37,029 nucleotides of DNA from an uncultured Lachnospiraceae bacterium (GCA_949132985.1 CASCGD010000018.1:1-37029); one strand, 5' to 3'; shown: positions 1 to 8,158, counted from the stretch's first letter. A program made the numbers and translations. The notes: generated by a model from the letters alone, not told the origin.

Positions 1-1
1 G

Positions 2-61
2 CGTGAGCCATTCCAGATTGACATCGCTTTTGCGGTGGATGAGTTTGATTTCTTTCGCTAA
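2..61 (+). CDS. C-terminal tail of an unidentified gene, possibly pglZ
   Basis: Only the last 19 codons are in the window, open to the left edge and closed by TAA at 59-61. The visible tail ends in VDEFDFFR and is too short for domain recognition. It sits 21 bases before a start codon whose product resembles the beginning of BrxL. In type 1 BREX loci the gene ahead of brxL is normally pglZ, so pglZ is the contextual guess, not something the residues prove. The close spacing to the next gene suggests they were once one transcript. Confidence 0.35.
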   Translation, partial: REPFQIDIAFAVDEFDFFR

Positions 62-82
62 GTGCCGTAGGAGGATGGAAAG

Positions 83-205
83 ATGGAGCAATCTACAGCG
101 AGCGAAAGCACCCGCGAAGAAATAAAGAACAAACTCCGCCAGAACTTTGACGGTAAGATTGTTCGGAAAGACCTGTCAAAGAAAATCAAACCGAAAAAGA
201 AATAA
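83..205 (+). pseudogene. brxL: 5' stump of brxL (BREX Lon-like protein), 40 codons
   Basis: A strong AGGAGG at 69-74 precedes ATG 83. The 40-residue product carries NFDGKIVRKDLSKKIK, which matches the recalled conserved N-terminus of BrxL, the Lon-protease-like AAA+ protein of BREX phage defence. In intact BrxL that block continues into the EGANVPVY region of a protein of about 650-700 residues. Here the reading frame changes after KKIK to PKKK and stops at 203-205, so the ATPase and protease-like domains are absent. The cause is probably a deletion or rearrangement at about position 190. A functional 40-residue peptide cannot be excluded but is unlikely. The identification rests on one short block. 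Confidence 0.55.
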
Positions 206-263
206 AAAAACAGGGACGGCAGCACCCTCAAAAAGTGTTGTCACAGAAACTATACATTTTGTC

Positions 264-301
264 AAAAACAGAGCCGGGAACCTGTTTTCGATTCCCGGCT
301 C
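264..301 (-). terminator. Rho-independent terminator of the sugar operon
   Basis: On the minus strand a perfect 10-bp stem (271-280 with 292-301, GAGCCGGGAA and its complement) is followed by a T-rich run (264-268). It lies 66 bases past the stop of the isomerase gene at 367. The rest of 206-366 shows no gene. Confidence 0.8.
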
Positions 302-366
302 TATCACTCTGCTTATGCGGTTCCTTCCGGTTCCGGGACTGCATGACCAGCGTCCGCCGGCAAATC

Positions 367-1608
367 TTACCGGGTCCGGCATACCTCCGAAGCAACGGAC
401 ACATCCGTCCTGCAATAAGGAATCAGTGTTGCCTGAAATGCGTGGTAGAGATCCGACTTGCCCGGCCATACGCTTCCGGTTACCTCCCCCTTTTCATTCA
501 TCTGATGAAACCAGGAGCCATTTACATGGTCCAGCACCTGCGTATCCAGATATTCCATGTACTGTGCATAGTCAGACGCATATCTTACCTTCCCCGTTGC
601 ACGGTACAGGACTGCCGATGTGTTGATAGCCTCTGCAAGCGTCCAGTGCATCCTGTCATGAATGACCGGCTCGCCCTTCCAGTCCGTTGTATATACAATT
701 CCCGGCGCGCCATCCGCATTCCATGCATCCGCAGCCGCTCTCTGATAGAGACGCTCCGCTGCGTCCAGATAAGGCTTCCTTGCCCGTTCATCCTCCTTGT
801 ACACGGACAACGCCCACTGCGTAATGAGCCGTCCCCACTCAATTCCATGCCCAGGTGTAGCTCCGTAAGGCTTGAAGGGATCTGCCGGGCACGCTCTGTT
901 ATATTCCAGATCCGGCTTCCACTCTTTTGTAAAATGCTCCGGGATGCGCCATTCATTGTCTGCCGCCCAGGAAATTACACGGTCAATGATGCGCCCCGCC
1001 CTGGTTCGATACTCCTCCCTTCCTGTTGCATCTGCCACAGCCAGAAATGCCTCTACGGTATGCATATTCGCATTTAATCCCCGGTAATCATCCAAAACGG
1101 AAAATTCTGTGTTCCATGTATCAACAGCAAGCCCTTCCTTCTCATCCCAGAAACGAAGGTCGAAAAGCTCTAATGCCTTCTCAAGAAGCTCCTGTGCTCC
1201 CTTTCTGTCCGCCAGCAGTGCCGAAGAAGCCGCCAGGATTACAAAGGCGTGCCCGTAGCACTGCTTGTCAGGAAGCACGTTTCCCTCTGCCGTGACACCC
1301 GGATACCATCCGCCGTTCATCTGGTCATGGAGTTCTCCTCCAAGACCCTTAAGCGCCGCATCCACCAGCTCTTCGCTCCCCACATGTCCCAGAAATATCC
1401 CGATACTGTACACATGCGCCATGCGGCAGGTGATCCACGTCTCCCTCTTGCGATCCTTCCACGGTGTTCCGTCGTCCCCCAGATAATAAGAGCTTCCCGC
1501 CGGTGAAGGAAAACGGTGCCCGAAGGCAAGCAGGTTTTCCCTGATCTCTTTTAGAAATATCTTGTTTTCCTCCTGATCGATTGCATATTTCCTGATTATC
1601 TCATGCAT
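367..1608 (-). CDS. YihS/AGE-family aldose-ketose isomerase
   Basis: This 413-residue protein of the N-acylglucosamine 2-epimerase superfamily has an (alpha/alpha)6-barrel fold by family. It closely resembles E. coli YihS (also about 413 residues), which interconverts sulfoquinovose/sulfofructose and mannose/fructose/lyxose-type sugars. Shared blocks include ETWITCRMAHVYS (56-68), DDYRGLNANMH (173-183), GATPGHGIEWGR (249-260) and GKSDLYH (383-389). His183, His254 and His389 are the candidate catalytic or metal-site histidines by comparison. The start is ATG 1608 because AAGGAGG lies five bases upstream; an in-frame extension to 1686 only translates upstream repeats. It is the last gene of the transporter-HAD operon and precedes the terminator at 264-301. 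No sulfosugar kinase or aldolase is visible, so the substrate (neutral ketose or aldose versus sulfosugar) is open. Confidence 0.85.
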   Translation of the reverse strand: MHEIIRKYAIDQEENKIFLKEIRENLLAFGHRFPSPAGSSYYLGDDGTPWKDRKRETWITCRMAHVYSIGIFLGHVGSEELVDAALKGLGGELHDQMNGGWYPGVTAEGNVLPDKQCYGHAFVILAASSALLADRKGAQELLEKALELFDLRFWDEKEGLAVDTWNTEFSVLDDYRGLNANMHTVEAFLAVADATGREEYRTRAGRIIDRVISWAADNEWRIPEHFTKEWKPDLEYNRACPADPFKPYGATPGHGIEWGRLITQWALSVYKEDERARKPYLDAAERLYQRAAADAWNADGAPGIVYTTDWKGEPVIHDRMHWTLAEAINTSAVLYRATGKVRYASDYAQYMEYLDTQVLDHVNGSWFHQMNEKGEVTGSVWPGKSDLYHAFQATLIPYCRTDVSVASEVCRTR

Positions 1609-1613
1609 AAATG

Positions 1614-1720
1614 CCTCCTTCTTGCCTGTTTTCTGGCATACAGGTAACCCCAGGGTGTTTCCTCCTTTTTGCCTGTCTTCTGGCATGCAGGTAACCCCAG
1701 GGTGTTTCCTCCTTCTTGCC
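1614..1720 (-). repeat. 47-bp tandem repeat carrying the isomerase RBS
   Basis: The anchor CCTCC recurs at 1614, 1661 and 1708, an exact 47-base period, giving two full units and the start of a third. Each unit holds GCCTG, a TTCTGGCAT(A/G)CAGGTAAC block and CCCAGGGTG. On the minus strand the gene-proximal copy provides the AAGGAGG ribosome binding site of the isomerase at 1608. It is clearly related to the 49-bp repeat at 35764-35979, differing mainly by two bases between CAGGTA and CCC. Confidence 0.85.
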
Positions 1721-1729
1721 GAACATCAA

Positions 1730-2539
1730 TCAGAAGCCGCAATACTCATCCAGCGCAAGCGCCACCCCGGCTTCATTATTCGTCAACGTAACAAAATCGG
1801 CTTTTTCTTTCAGCCCCTGTATCGCATTTCCCATTGCGATTCCAATACCTGCCGTTTCAATCATGGGAATATCCAGCTCATGGTCCCCGATTGCAACTAC
1901 ATTTTCCGTGCTTATCTTTATAATATCACATAGAGCTGCAACTGCCTTCCCCTTATCGACACTTTTTGAAAAAATTTCAAGATAATTTCCGCTGGATCTT
2001 GCAACATTGAATGTCCTGTTTTTCCACCCTTCTAATTCTGCCTGTATTTCGTCTGTTTTCTTCTCCTCCGCCGCTATCAGAAATTTGTTGGGCTTTATCC
2101 CGTCCCTGTCCCAAACTTCGGCCAGCTCAAACGGATTCACAGCTTCCGGCTGATAATTTATGATATCGGTTTCCCGCTCCACAAAGCTGTCTGTTTCGGT
2201 TACATACCATTTATATCCCTGATAAACCCACAGCGGAACATGATGCTTCCTGGCGATATCCGTATACAGCTGCTTCATCGTATGGGTTGACAGAATCTCC
2301 TCCTTCACGCATAACCCGTCCACAATGATAAAGGTGCCGGCGTTGCATACTTTTATGCAGTCCATTTCAAGCTGCTTTTCGACCAGCGTCACTGCGCAGG
2401 GCATTCTCCCGGAGACAAGCGCAATTTTTCTGCCTTTTTCATACTGCCTTTTCACGGCTTCTTTCACCGCAGGCAGCACTTCCTTCGCATCATTCAAAAG
2501 TGTTCCGTCAATATCGATACAGATTAATTTGCAATGCAT
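1730..2539 (-). CDS. Cof-type HAD-IIB family hydrolase (sugar phosphatase-like)
   Basis: This is a haloacid-dehalogenase phosphatase of about 269 residues. Motif I is DIDGTLLND near the N-terminus, with the nucleophile and general-acid aspartates. Motif II is VSGRM, the conserved lysine is in KPNKF, and the last metal motif is GDHELDIPM, where Glu replaces the more usual Asn. The C2-type cap lies between motifs II and III. Family members hydrolyse sugar phosphates and similar small phosphoesters in the cytoplasm. Start ATG 2539 gives the usual MxxKLIxxDIDGT beginning. GTG 2551 with a GAGG seven bases upstream is a real alternative. Its place between the sugar transporter and the isomerase suggests dephosphorylation of a sugar phosphate, but the substrate is not readable. 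Confidence 0.85.
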   Translation of the reverse strand: MHCKLICIDIDGTLLNDAKEVLPAVKEAVKRQYEKGRKIALVSGRMPCAVTLVEKQLEMDCIKVCNAGTFIIVDGLCVKEEILSTHTMKQLYTDIARKHHVPLWVYQGYKWYVTETDSFVERETDIINYQPEAVNPFELAEVWDRDGIKPNKFLIAAEEKKTDEIQAELEGWKNRTFNVARSSGNYLEIFSKSVDKGKAVAALCDIIKISTENVVAIGDHELDIPMIETAGIGIAMGNAIQGLKEKADFVTLTNNEAGVALALDEYCGF

Positions 2540-2582
2540 GCCATCTCTCACTTTTTGACCTCGTCTTTTTTCTACATAGTAT

Positions 2583-2645
2583 TGTACCTGGACACGAAAC
2601 TCCTGCTTCGCCTTTCGGCTCGCACTCGCTAAGTGTCCAGGTACA
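2583..2645. repeat. Long inverted repeat between transporter and HAD gene
   Basis: Perfect 13-bp arms (TGTACCTGGACAC at 2583-2595, complement at 2633-2645) flank a 37-base GC-rich loop that could itself fold partly. There is no T-run on either side as in a simple terminator. It looks like a dispersed palindromic element or an mRNA-processing hairpin separating the binding-protein gene from the downstream HAD gene. Confidence 0.75.
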
Positions 2646-2668
2646 GTTTTGGTGAATCAAAAGAAATA

Positions 2669-3844
2669 TTAATCTTTCAGCAGAGCCAGTCTGTCCGGGT
2701 CATCCGCAAATACTTCTTTTGCGTTGTCCTTTGTCACAACGACAGGAGGAAGCTCGTAAACAGGTACATCAATCATGCCGTTGTTTGCCGTCACATCAGT
2801 TTCCGGCATCCCGCTGCCGCTTAAGAGGCTGTTGATAATAGAAACGGTCTCCTCAACAAGCGCGTTGGTCGGTTTTGCGACTGTAGAATACTGTCTGCCA
2901 GACCATACCCACTCAACCGATTCATTTTCCGCATCCAGTCCCGATACGACGGGAATCGGCTGTCCTGCATTCTCACAGGATGTGATGATCGCACGGGCAA
3001 TACCATCGTTGGGTGAGAGAACGCCGTCAATCTCAATGTCTGAATAGTTGCCCGCAAGAATGGCATCCATACGTGACTGCGCTTTTGAGTTATCCCAGTC
3101 TGCTGTCGCACACTGTGTGAAATCGGTCTGTCCCGATACAACAACCAGTGTTCCGTCATCGATGAGCGGCTGGAGCACTGACATGGCGCCTGTGAAGAAA
3201 TTCGGCGCATTCGGGTCAGCCGGGCCGCCGCCGAAAAGCTCTATGTTGTAAGGAGCCTCGCCTTTTTGCTCCTTTAACCCCTGAAGGAGCGCCTCTGCCT
3301 GCAATTCTCCCGTTTTCACACTGCCAAACTGCACGATACCGTCAACACCTGTCGTATTTTCCAGCAGCCTGTCGTATCCGATCACGTATACGCCCGCATC
3401 CTTTGCCTTCTCCAACACCGAGCCGAGCTGTGAGCCGTCAACGGGGCCGACAACGATCACCTGTGCACCGTTCTCGATCATGGACTCGATCTGCTGCTGC
3501 TGCTGCGGAACCTTCTGGTCAGCGGCCTGGATAATCGCTTCGTATCCCGCAGCCTCAAGCTGTTCCTTAAACATCACTTCCGCCTCTGCCCAGTTCTGTG
3601 TTCCAAGCCACGGCAGCGCTACACCTACGATACCGCCCTCTGCGGACGGAGTCTCGCCCGTCTCTTCATCCTCGGATTCCTCACCCTCCGCGTCTGCATC
3701 GTCAGGCTTCTCTTCACCTGCATCATCAGGTGTCTCGTCCGTCTGGTCGGTCTCCTCCGTTCCTCTGCCCCCGCCGCAGCCTGTCAGCATAGTTGCCGCG
3801 AGTACTGTCGCCAACAAAAGTGACACCGCTTTTTTTGCTTTCAT
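2669..3844 (-). CDS. chvE: ChvE-like multiple-monosaccharide ABC substrate-binding lipoprotein
   Basis: This 391-residue lipoprotein has an N-terminal signal with lipobox LTGC (Cys23). A strongly acidic linker (residues about 29-66, mostly E, D, T, S) follows, then a periplasmic-binding-protein type I fold. Blocks such as NIELFGGGPADPNA, GAMSVLQPLIDDGTLVVVSGQ, DGVLSPNDGIARAI and PVVSGLDAE match ChvE, the sugar-binding protein of the gguAB/mmsAB type transporter (xylose, glucose, galactose, arabinose-type monosaccharides). A run of five glutamines sits in the first lobe. ATG 3844 has AAAGGAGG upstream. It is the third gene of the operon, after the ATPase and permease; many related operons put the binding protein first. 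Confidence 0.92.
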   Translation of the reverse strand: MKAKKAVSLLLATVLAATMLTGCGGGRGTEETDQTDETPDDAGEEKPDDADAEGEESEDEETGETPSAEGGIVGVALPWLGTQNWAEAEVMFKEQLEAAGYEAIIQAADQKVPQQQQQIESMIENGAQVIVVGPVDGSQLGSVLEKAKDAGVYVIGYDRLLENTTGVDGIVQFGSVKTGELQAEALLQGLKEQKGEAPYNIELFGGGPADPNAPNFFTGAMSVLQPLIDDGTLVVVSGQTDFTQCATADWDNSKAQSRMDAILAGNYSDIEIDGVLSPNDGIARAIITSCENAGQPIPVVSGLDAENESVEWVWSGRQYSTVAKPTNALVEETVSIINSLLSGSGMPETDVTANNGMIDVPVYELPPVVVTKDNAKEVFADDPDRLALLKD

Positions 3845-3882
3845 AATTCATATCCTCCTTTTTGTTTTGAAATTTCGGGATT

Positions 3883-5055
3883 TTACCCCTTATTTTTCTT
3901 GTTATATACATCAAAGGCTACGGCTGCTAAAAGCACAAAGCCCTTTATAACCTGTGTTTTGTCTGCTCCGACGCCCATAAGCATCAACCCGTTGTTCAAA
4001 ACCGCCATCACCAGGCCGCCGACCATCGTTGCAATGACGGTTCCAACGCCGCCTGATACAGCCGCACCGCCGATGAATACGGATGCAATGGCATCCATCT
4101 CCCATGAGGTTCCGTCCGCCGGTCCCGCTGCTGTCGAGCGCCCCACAAACAAGATACCCGCCACGGCTGCCAGAACTGACATATTCAGCATTGTAAGAAA
4201 ATACGTTCTTCTTACATTTACGCCGGAAAGCTCTGCCGCCATCTTATTTCCACCTACCGCATAGACATGTCGTCCGAAGGATGTCCGTTCCGTAATCAGA
4301 TAATACAGGATGATCAGTATCATGAGAAACAGTCCGGGAATCGGAAAGCTTGTGCCCGGCCTTCCGCTTCCGAAAAGCCATGTCGCATATCCGATCACAG
4401 CCGCCACAATCACGATGCGGACTGCAAACGGCCAAAACTCCTCTTTCTTTCCGGTAACATCCCCTGAATGGGCAAATTTCCTCATCTGGGCAATTACATA
4501 CGCAGCGATTGCAATAATTCCGAGCAATAGCGTTGAGTTGTTCATCCCGGTAAATGCAGGTCCCCATTCAGGAAGATAACCGGCACCAAACCATTTCAGC
4601 TCTGAGGGAACAGGAACTGAAATTGAGTTTGATATCCAAATAACACCGCCTCTGAATATCATCATACCGCCAAGCGTTGTGATGAATCCCGGAATGCCAA
4701 GCACCGATAAGAAAAATCCCTGCCACGCCCCGGCTATTGTGCCGATTGCCAGCGCAATCAGAATTGCAAGATACCACGGCAGGTTAAACTGGCGGGCGGC
4801 GATCGCCATTACCATGGAAGTAAAGCCTGCAACCGAGCCTACCGACAGATCGATCTGTCCGATTACAATTACCATGAGCATTCCTAAAGCTAAAACCAAA
4901 ACATAAGCATTTCCCGATAATAAATTTTGAAAATTCGAGGAAGTAATCATCTTACCTCCCGATATAATATTGAAGATTATAATCAGCGCTACCAGGGCAA
5001 CTACCATCGTATATTGACGAAGATCCTCGCCCAACACCTTTTTCACATATTTCAT
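3883..5055 (-). CDS. mmsB: Multiple-monosaccharide ABC transporter permease (GguB/MmsB type)
   Basis: This 390-residue inner-membrane permease belongs to the BPD_transp_2 family used by ribose/xylose-type importers. Several long hydrophobic segments are visible, starting at about residues 18-34 (VVALVALIIIFNII). The family block GQIDLSVGSVAGF lies near residues 65-77, with a conserved GGMMIFRGG later. Length and the extended loop around residues 180-215 fit the multiple-monosaccharide (GguB/XylH-like) subgroup. It pairs with the ATPase 12 bases upstream and the ChvE-like protein 38 bases downstream. The start has GGAG seven bases upstream. Confidence 0.93.
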   Translation of the reverse strand: MKYVKKVLGEDLRQYTMVVALVALIIIFNIISGGKMITSSNFQNLLSGNAYVLVLALGMLMVIVIGQIDLSVGSVAGFTSMVMAIAARQFNLPWYLAILIALAIGTIAGAWQGFFLSVLGIPGFITTLGGMMIFRGGVIWISNSISVPVPSELKWFGAGYLPEWGPAFTGMNNSTLLLGIIAIAAYVIAQMRKFAHSGDVTGKKEEFWPFAVRIVIVAAVIGYATWLFGSGRPGTSFPIPGLFLMILIILYYLITERTSFGRHVYAVGGNKMAAELSGVNVRRTYFLTMLNMSVLAAVAGILFVGRSTAAGPADGTSWEMDAIASVFIGGAAVSGGVGTVIATMVGGLVMAVLNNGLMLMGVGADKTQVIKGFVLLAAVAFDVYNKKNKG

Positions 5056-5067
5056 TTCCGTCTCCTC

Positions 5068-6597
5068 TTAAGCCGTTATGGTCATTTTCTTCATTAACAT
5101 TTCCTGATTTGCCTCTTTTGCAGAAATCTCGCCCGTAATACTTCCCTCAAAAATCGTGTAAATCCGATCTGCCATTCCGAGAAGCTCCGGGAGTTCGGAA
5201 GACACCAGAATAATTGCCTTCCCCTGATCCGCAAGCTCATGGATCAGTTTATAAATCTCATATTTTGCGCCCACGTCAATACCTCTTGTCGGCTCATCCA
5301 GAATGAGAATATCCGGCTCCGTAAACATCCATTTTGAAAGGACCACCTTCTGCTGGTTTCCACCGGATAAAGTATTTACGCCAACACCCACGTCTCGGCA
5401 CTTAATTCTCAGAGAATCTCTGTATTTTTCCGAGGCTGCCCGCTCCTTATCAAAATCCAGAAGGCCCTTTGTTTTAATCGCATCCAGATTTGCGGCTACA
5501 ACGGTTTTCCGGATCGAGTCAAGAAGGTTTAATCCCAGCCCCTTGCGGTCCTCCGGCACATAGGCAACCTTATTTTTAATCGCCTCCCGGACAGAATTCA
5601 GCCGGACCTTTCTGCCTCTTATTTTCATTTCCCCGCCTCTGAAAATCCCCATATTTTTTCCGAACAGGGATCTCATCAGTTCCGTTCTGCCCGCTCCCAT
5701 AAGACCGGCAAACCCGACAATTTCTCCGGATCTGACATAAAATGCAGAATTTTTGCAGAGCATTTTTCCGGGGACCTTCGCATCCTCAACATTCCAGCCC
5801 GATACCTCGAGAATCACCTCTCCAATCTCAGGCGTATGCTCCGGATATCTGTTTTCGATTTCACGTCCCACCATAGCCTTGATAATTTTGTTCTCGTCAA
5901 CCTTGCCCGCCTCCACGGCGTAGCCATCCACGGTCTGCCCGTCCCTGATCACCGTCACATAATCGGAAACCGCTGCGATCTCATTTAACTTGTGGGAAAT
6001 CATAATGCAGGTAATTCCCTGTTTTTTCAGACCAAGCATCAGCTTCAGCAGATTTTCCGAATCCGATTCATTCAGCGATGATGTCGGTTCGTCCAGAATC
6101 AGCACTTTAACATTTTTCGACAGTGCCTTTGCGATTTCAACAAGCTGCTGCTGCCCGACACCCAGATTTTTGATAATTGTATTCGGGTCAATATGTAATC
6201 CGACTTCTTTCAACAGCTCTCTTGTTCTTTTTCGTTCCTTCTCCCAGTTTATAAGTCCCTTTTCCAAAATTTCATTGCCCATGAAAATATTTTCCGTAAC
6301 GGACAATTCAGGAATCATCGTAAGCTCCTGATGAATGATAACGATTCCCGCGCGTTCAGAGTCCTTGATATTTTTAAATGCCATTTTTTTACCCTGAAAA
6401 AAGATCTCGCCATCATAACTTCCATATGGATAGACTCCTGACAAAACCTTCATCAGGGTGGATTTTCCCGCGCCGTTCTCGCCGCATATTGCATGTATGG
6501 ATGCCTCTGAAACTTCTAACGTCACATCAGAGAGCGCCTTAACCCCCGGAAATGTTTTTGTGATATTTTTCATCTGCAAAATATATCCGTCACTCAT
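5068..6597 (-). CDS. mmsA: Multiple-monosaccharide ABC transporter ATP-binding protein (GguA/MmsA type)
   Basis: This is a 509-residue protein with two fused nucleotide-binding domains, as in RbsA/XylG. The first has Walker A GENGAGKST (about residues 39-47), a signature-like LGVGQQQ and Walker B LILDEPTS. The second has a degenerate P-loop (GLMGAGRTEL, normal for this family), signature LSGGNQQ and Walker B LILDEPT. It energises uptake of a monosaccharide through the adjacent permease. Start ATG 6597 has GGAGG ten bases upstream. As first gene of the five-gene operon it follows the promoter at 6659-6687 and candidate regulator sites at 6713-6815. Confidence 0.94.
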   Translation of the reverse strand: MSDGYILQMKNITKTFPGVKALSDVTLEVSEASIHAICGENGAGKSTLMKVLSGVYPYGSYDGEIFFQGKKMAFKNIKDSERAGIVIIHQELTMIPELSVTENIFMGNEILEKGLINWEKERKRTRELLKEVGLHIDPNTIIKNLGVGQQQLVEIAKALSKNVKVLILDEPTSSLNESDSENLLKLMLGLKKQGITCIMISHKLNEIAAVSDYVTVIRDGQTVDGYAVEAGKVDENKIIKAMVGREIENRYPEHTPEIGEVILEVSGWNVEDAKVPGKMLCKNSAFYVRSGEIVGFAGLMGAGRTELMRSLFGKNMGIFRGGEMKIRGRKVRLNSVREAIKNKVAYVPEDRKGLGLNLLDSIRKTVVAANLDAIKTKGLLDFDKERAASEKYRDSLRIKCRDVGVGVNTLSGGNQQKVVLSKWMFTEPDILILDEPTRGIDVGAKYEIYKLIHELADQGKAIILVSSELPELLGMADRIYTIFEGSITGEISAKEANQEMLMKKMTITA

Positions 6598-6658
6598 CCA
6601 ATCCCTGCCTCCCTTCGCTGTAATATTTATTCTGCTTTCGCAGTTCTTAACTGTCTCT

Positions 6659-6687
6659 ATTGTATAAAAACAGCCTTGACTTGCCTA
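6659..6687 (-). promoter_or_regulatory. Candidate promoter of the sugar operon
   Basis: On the minus strand TAGGCA (6682-6687), a 17-base spacer and TACAAT (6659-6664) resemble a sigma-A promoter with a weak -35. A weak -35 would fit a promoter that needs an activator. It lies about 62 bases ahead of the ATPase start. Confidence 0.5.
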
Positions 6688-6712
6688 TTGCCGGATGTCA
6701 TATCTTTTTTAG

Positions 6713-6815
6713 TGACATTTGTCAAGTCAAATATCCATGCAAACATGGCTATTTCCCTCATTGCTCACGGGAATCAAAAAGGTCTGCATATGACAGATGT
6801 CATTGACATTTGTCA
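6713..6815. promoter_or_regulatory. Three TGACA-NN-TGTCA dyads, candidate response-regulator sites
   Basis: The 12-base dyad TGACA-NN-TGTCA occurs at 6713-6724, 6791-6802 and 6804-6815. An outer inverted pair TTGACTTG/CAAGTCAA (6676-6683 and 6723-6730) overlaps the first. The first dyad is centred about 67 bases upstream of the presumed start of the sugar operon, a usual activator position. The other two double as the stem of the upstream terminator. NarL-family regulators bind short inverted repeats, and such a regulator is encoded next door. Confidence 0.45.
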
Positions 6816-6825
6816 TATGCAAACC
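6775..6825 (-). terminator. Terminator of the sensing cassette
   Basis: Minus-strand stem-loop built from GGTTTGCATATGACA and its near-perfect complement (6781-6825), followed by TTTTT (6775-6779). It begins 11 bases after the stop of the solute-binding protein gene at 6837 and separates the sensing cassette from the transporter operon. Confidence 0.8.
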
Positions 6826-6836
6826 CTTTCAAATAT

Positions 6837-8153
6837 CTATTCAGCCAGAAAGCTTCTGACCTGTTTTTCTATCATCTGCAGTCCGATCTTTGAATCCGTC
6901 CTGTTTTTTACAATATCATCAATGCCGGCATCAATGATTTCCTTCACCGACGTAGTATCCTTAAAATTATAATCCGGCTCGGCATGATCCATAATAGATG
7001 TAATCAGGTTTATGTCCATTCCGCCCTCCTCGGACAGCATCTGATTTATGCTTAACATCGTCGTCATGGAATCGGTAACCGTTTTCAATACGGACGCGCC
7101 CTCCTTGTAAGTATATATTTCACTTTGAATTTCTATATCGTAGCAAAAAGTTTTTATCAGCTCCCAGGCAAGCCGCGCGTTGTCTGTTCTGGAATTCATG
7201 GCCAGCAGAAGCGTGCTCATGGTTGATTTGTTATCGCCTTTTTCTCCCCGTGGCAGCGTGATGCAGCCCAGCTCAAAATTCGTATACTTTTTAATGCTCC
7301 AGGGATAGGGCTTATAGGTTCTGTAATCCGACAAAAGTGCAGGCATAAACGCCACATTCCCCTTATCAAAGTCATCTGCCGTGACAATATTTCCTTTTGT
7401 AAGCTCATTGATCGCCTTAATGAAATCCACAGTCTCTATCGCATTTTCGCTGAGCAGATCGCATCCCGTACCATTTGCGTCAAAAACATCCACACCGTTT
7501 GTGATAAAAGCGTGCTGCCAGGTATAGCCGTAGACGCCAAACTGATCCTCCAGCCCGTTGCCGTCCGTATCCCTGGTGACCTTGCTGCAGATCCTATAAA
7601 AATCCTCCCATGTCCAATCCTCCGGTATTGCACCTATTCCTTCATTTTTCAGCAGCGTTTTATTTACAAACATCATGCTCGGCACACTCTCGAACGGAAT
7701 CCCGTACTGATTGCCGGAAATGTTTCCAAATTCAAAGGATGCGCGATAATACCTGGATGTATCATAGTCCGCATCACTGTCAATATACGTATCCAGCTTC
7801 ATCAACGCATCCGTACCTGCAAACGCGGAAAAATCCTCCGGCAGTACAAAGAATACATCCGGTGCGTTTCCCTTGATCAAAGCGGACGCAATGTATTCCG
7901 AATAATCATCTTTCTGGATTCCGCTTACGAACTTTACCTTCACTCCGGGATGTCCGGCTTCAAATTTCTCCACCGCATCATCGATAAGCTGATAGGTGTA
8001 AGCGTCCGGAACTCCCCATGGACTGTTGGTAAAAAAGCCCAGCGTTATTGTCCTTTTATGCCGGAAATAATACGGCGAGACTAGCGCTGCCACCAGCACT
8101 GCCGCCAAAAAAACGCCTGCGGCAAATCTTTTGCCCCTGATCTTCTTTTTCAT
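6837..8153 (-). CDS. Membrane-anchored family 1 extracellular solute-binding protein
   Basis: This 438-residue protein has a short basic N-terminus (MKKKIRGKR) and one hydrophobic helix (about residues 9-24). It has no lipobox cysteine, so it is probably held by an uncleaved anchor. A family 1 solute-binding fold follows, with early ITLGFFTNS, APDVFFV near residue 100 and IPEDWTWEDF in the middle. It is the last gene of an operon with a kinase and response regulator, and no permease pair is adjacent. A sugar-sensing role, presenting ligand to the kinase, is therefore inferred over transport. ATG 8153 lies five bases past the regulator stop and some 14 bases after GGAGG; GTG 8174, overlapping the regulator, is an alternative. 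Confidence 0.8.
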   Translation of the reverse strand: MKKKIRGKRFAAGVFLAAVLVAALVSPYYFRHKRTITLGFFTNSPWGVPDAYTYQLIDDAVEKFEAGHPGVKVKFVSGIQKDDYSEYIASALIKGNAPDVFFVLPEDFSAFAGTDALMKLDTYIDSDADYDTSRYYRASFEFGNISGNQYGIPFESVPSMMFVNKTLLKNEGIGAIPEDWTWEDFYRICSKVTRDTDGNGLEDQFGVYGYTWQHAFITNGVDVFDANGTGCDLLSENAIETVDFIKAINELTKGNIVTADDFDKGNVAFMPALLSDYRTYKPYPWSIKKYTNFELGCITLPRGEKGDNKSTMSTLLLAMNSRTDNARLAWELIKTFCYDIEIQSEIYTYKEGASVLKTVTDSMTTMLSINQMLSEEGGMDINLITSIMDHAEPDYNFKDTTSVKEIIDAGIDDIVKNRTDSKIGLQMIEKQVRSFLAE

Positions 8154-8158
8154 CAAAG

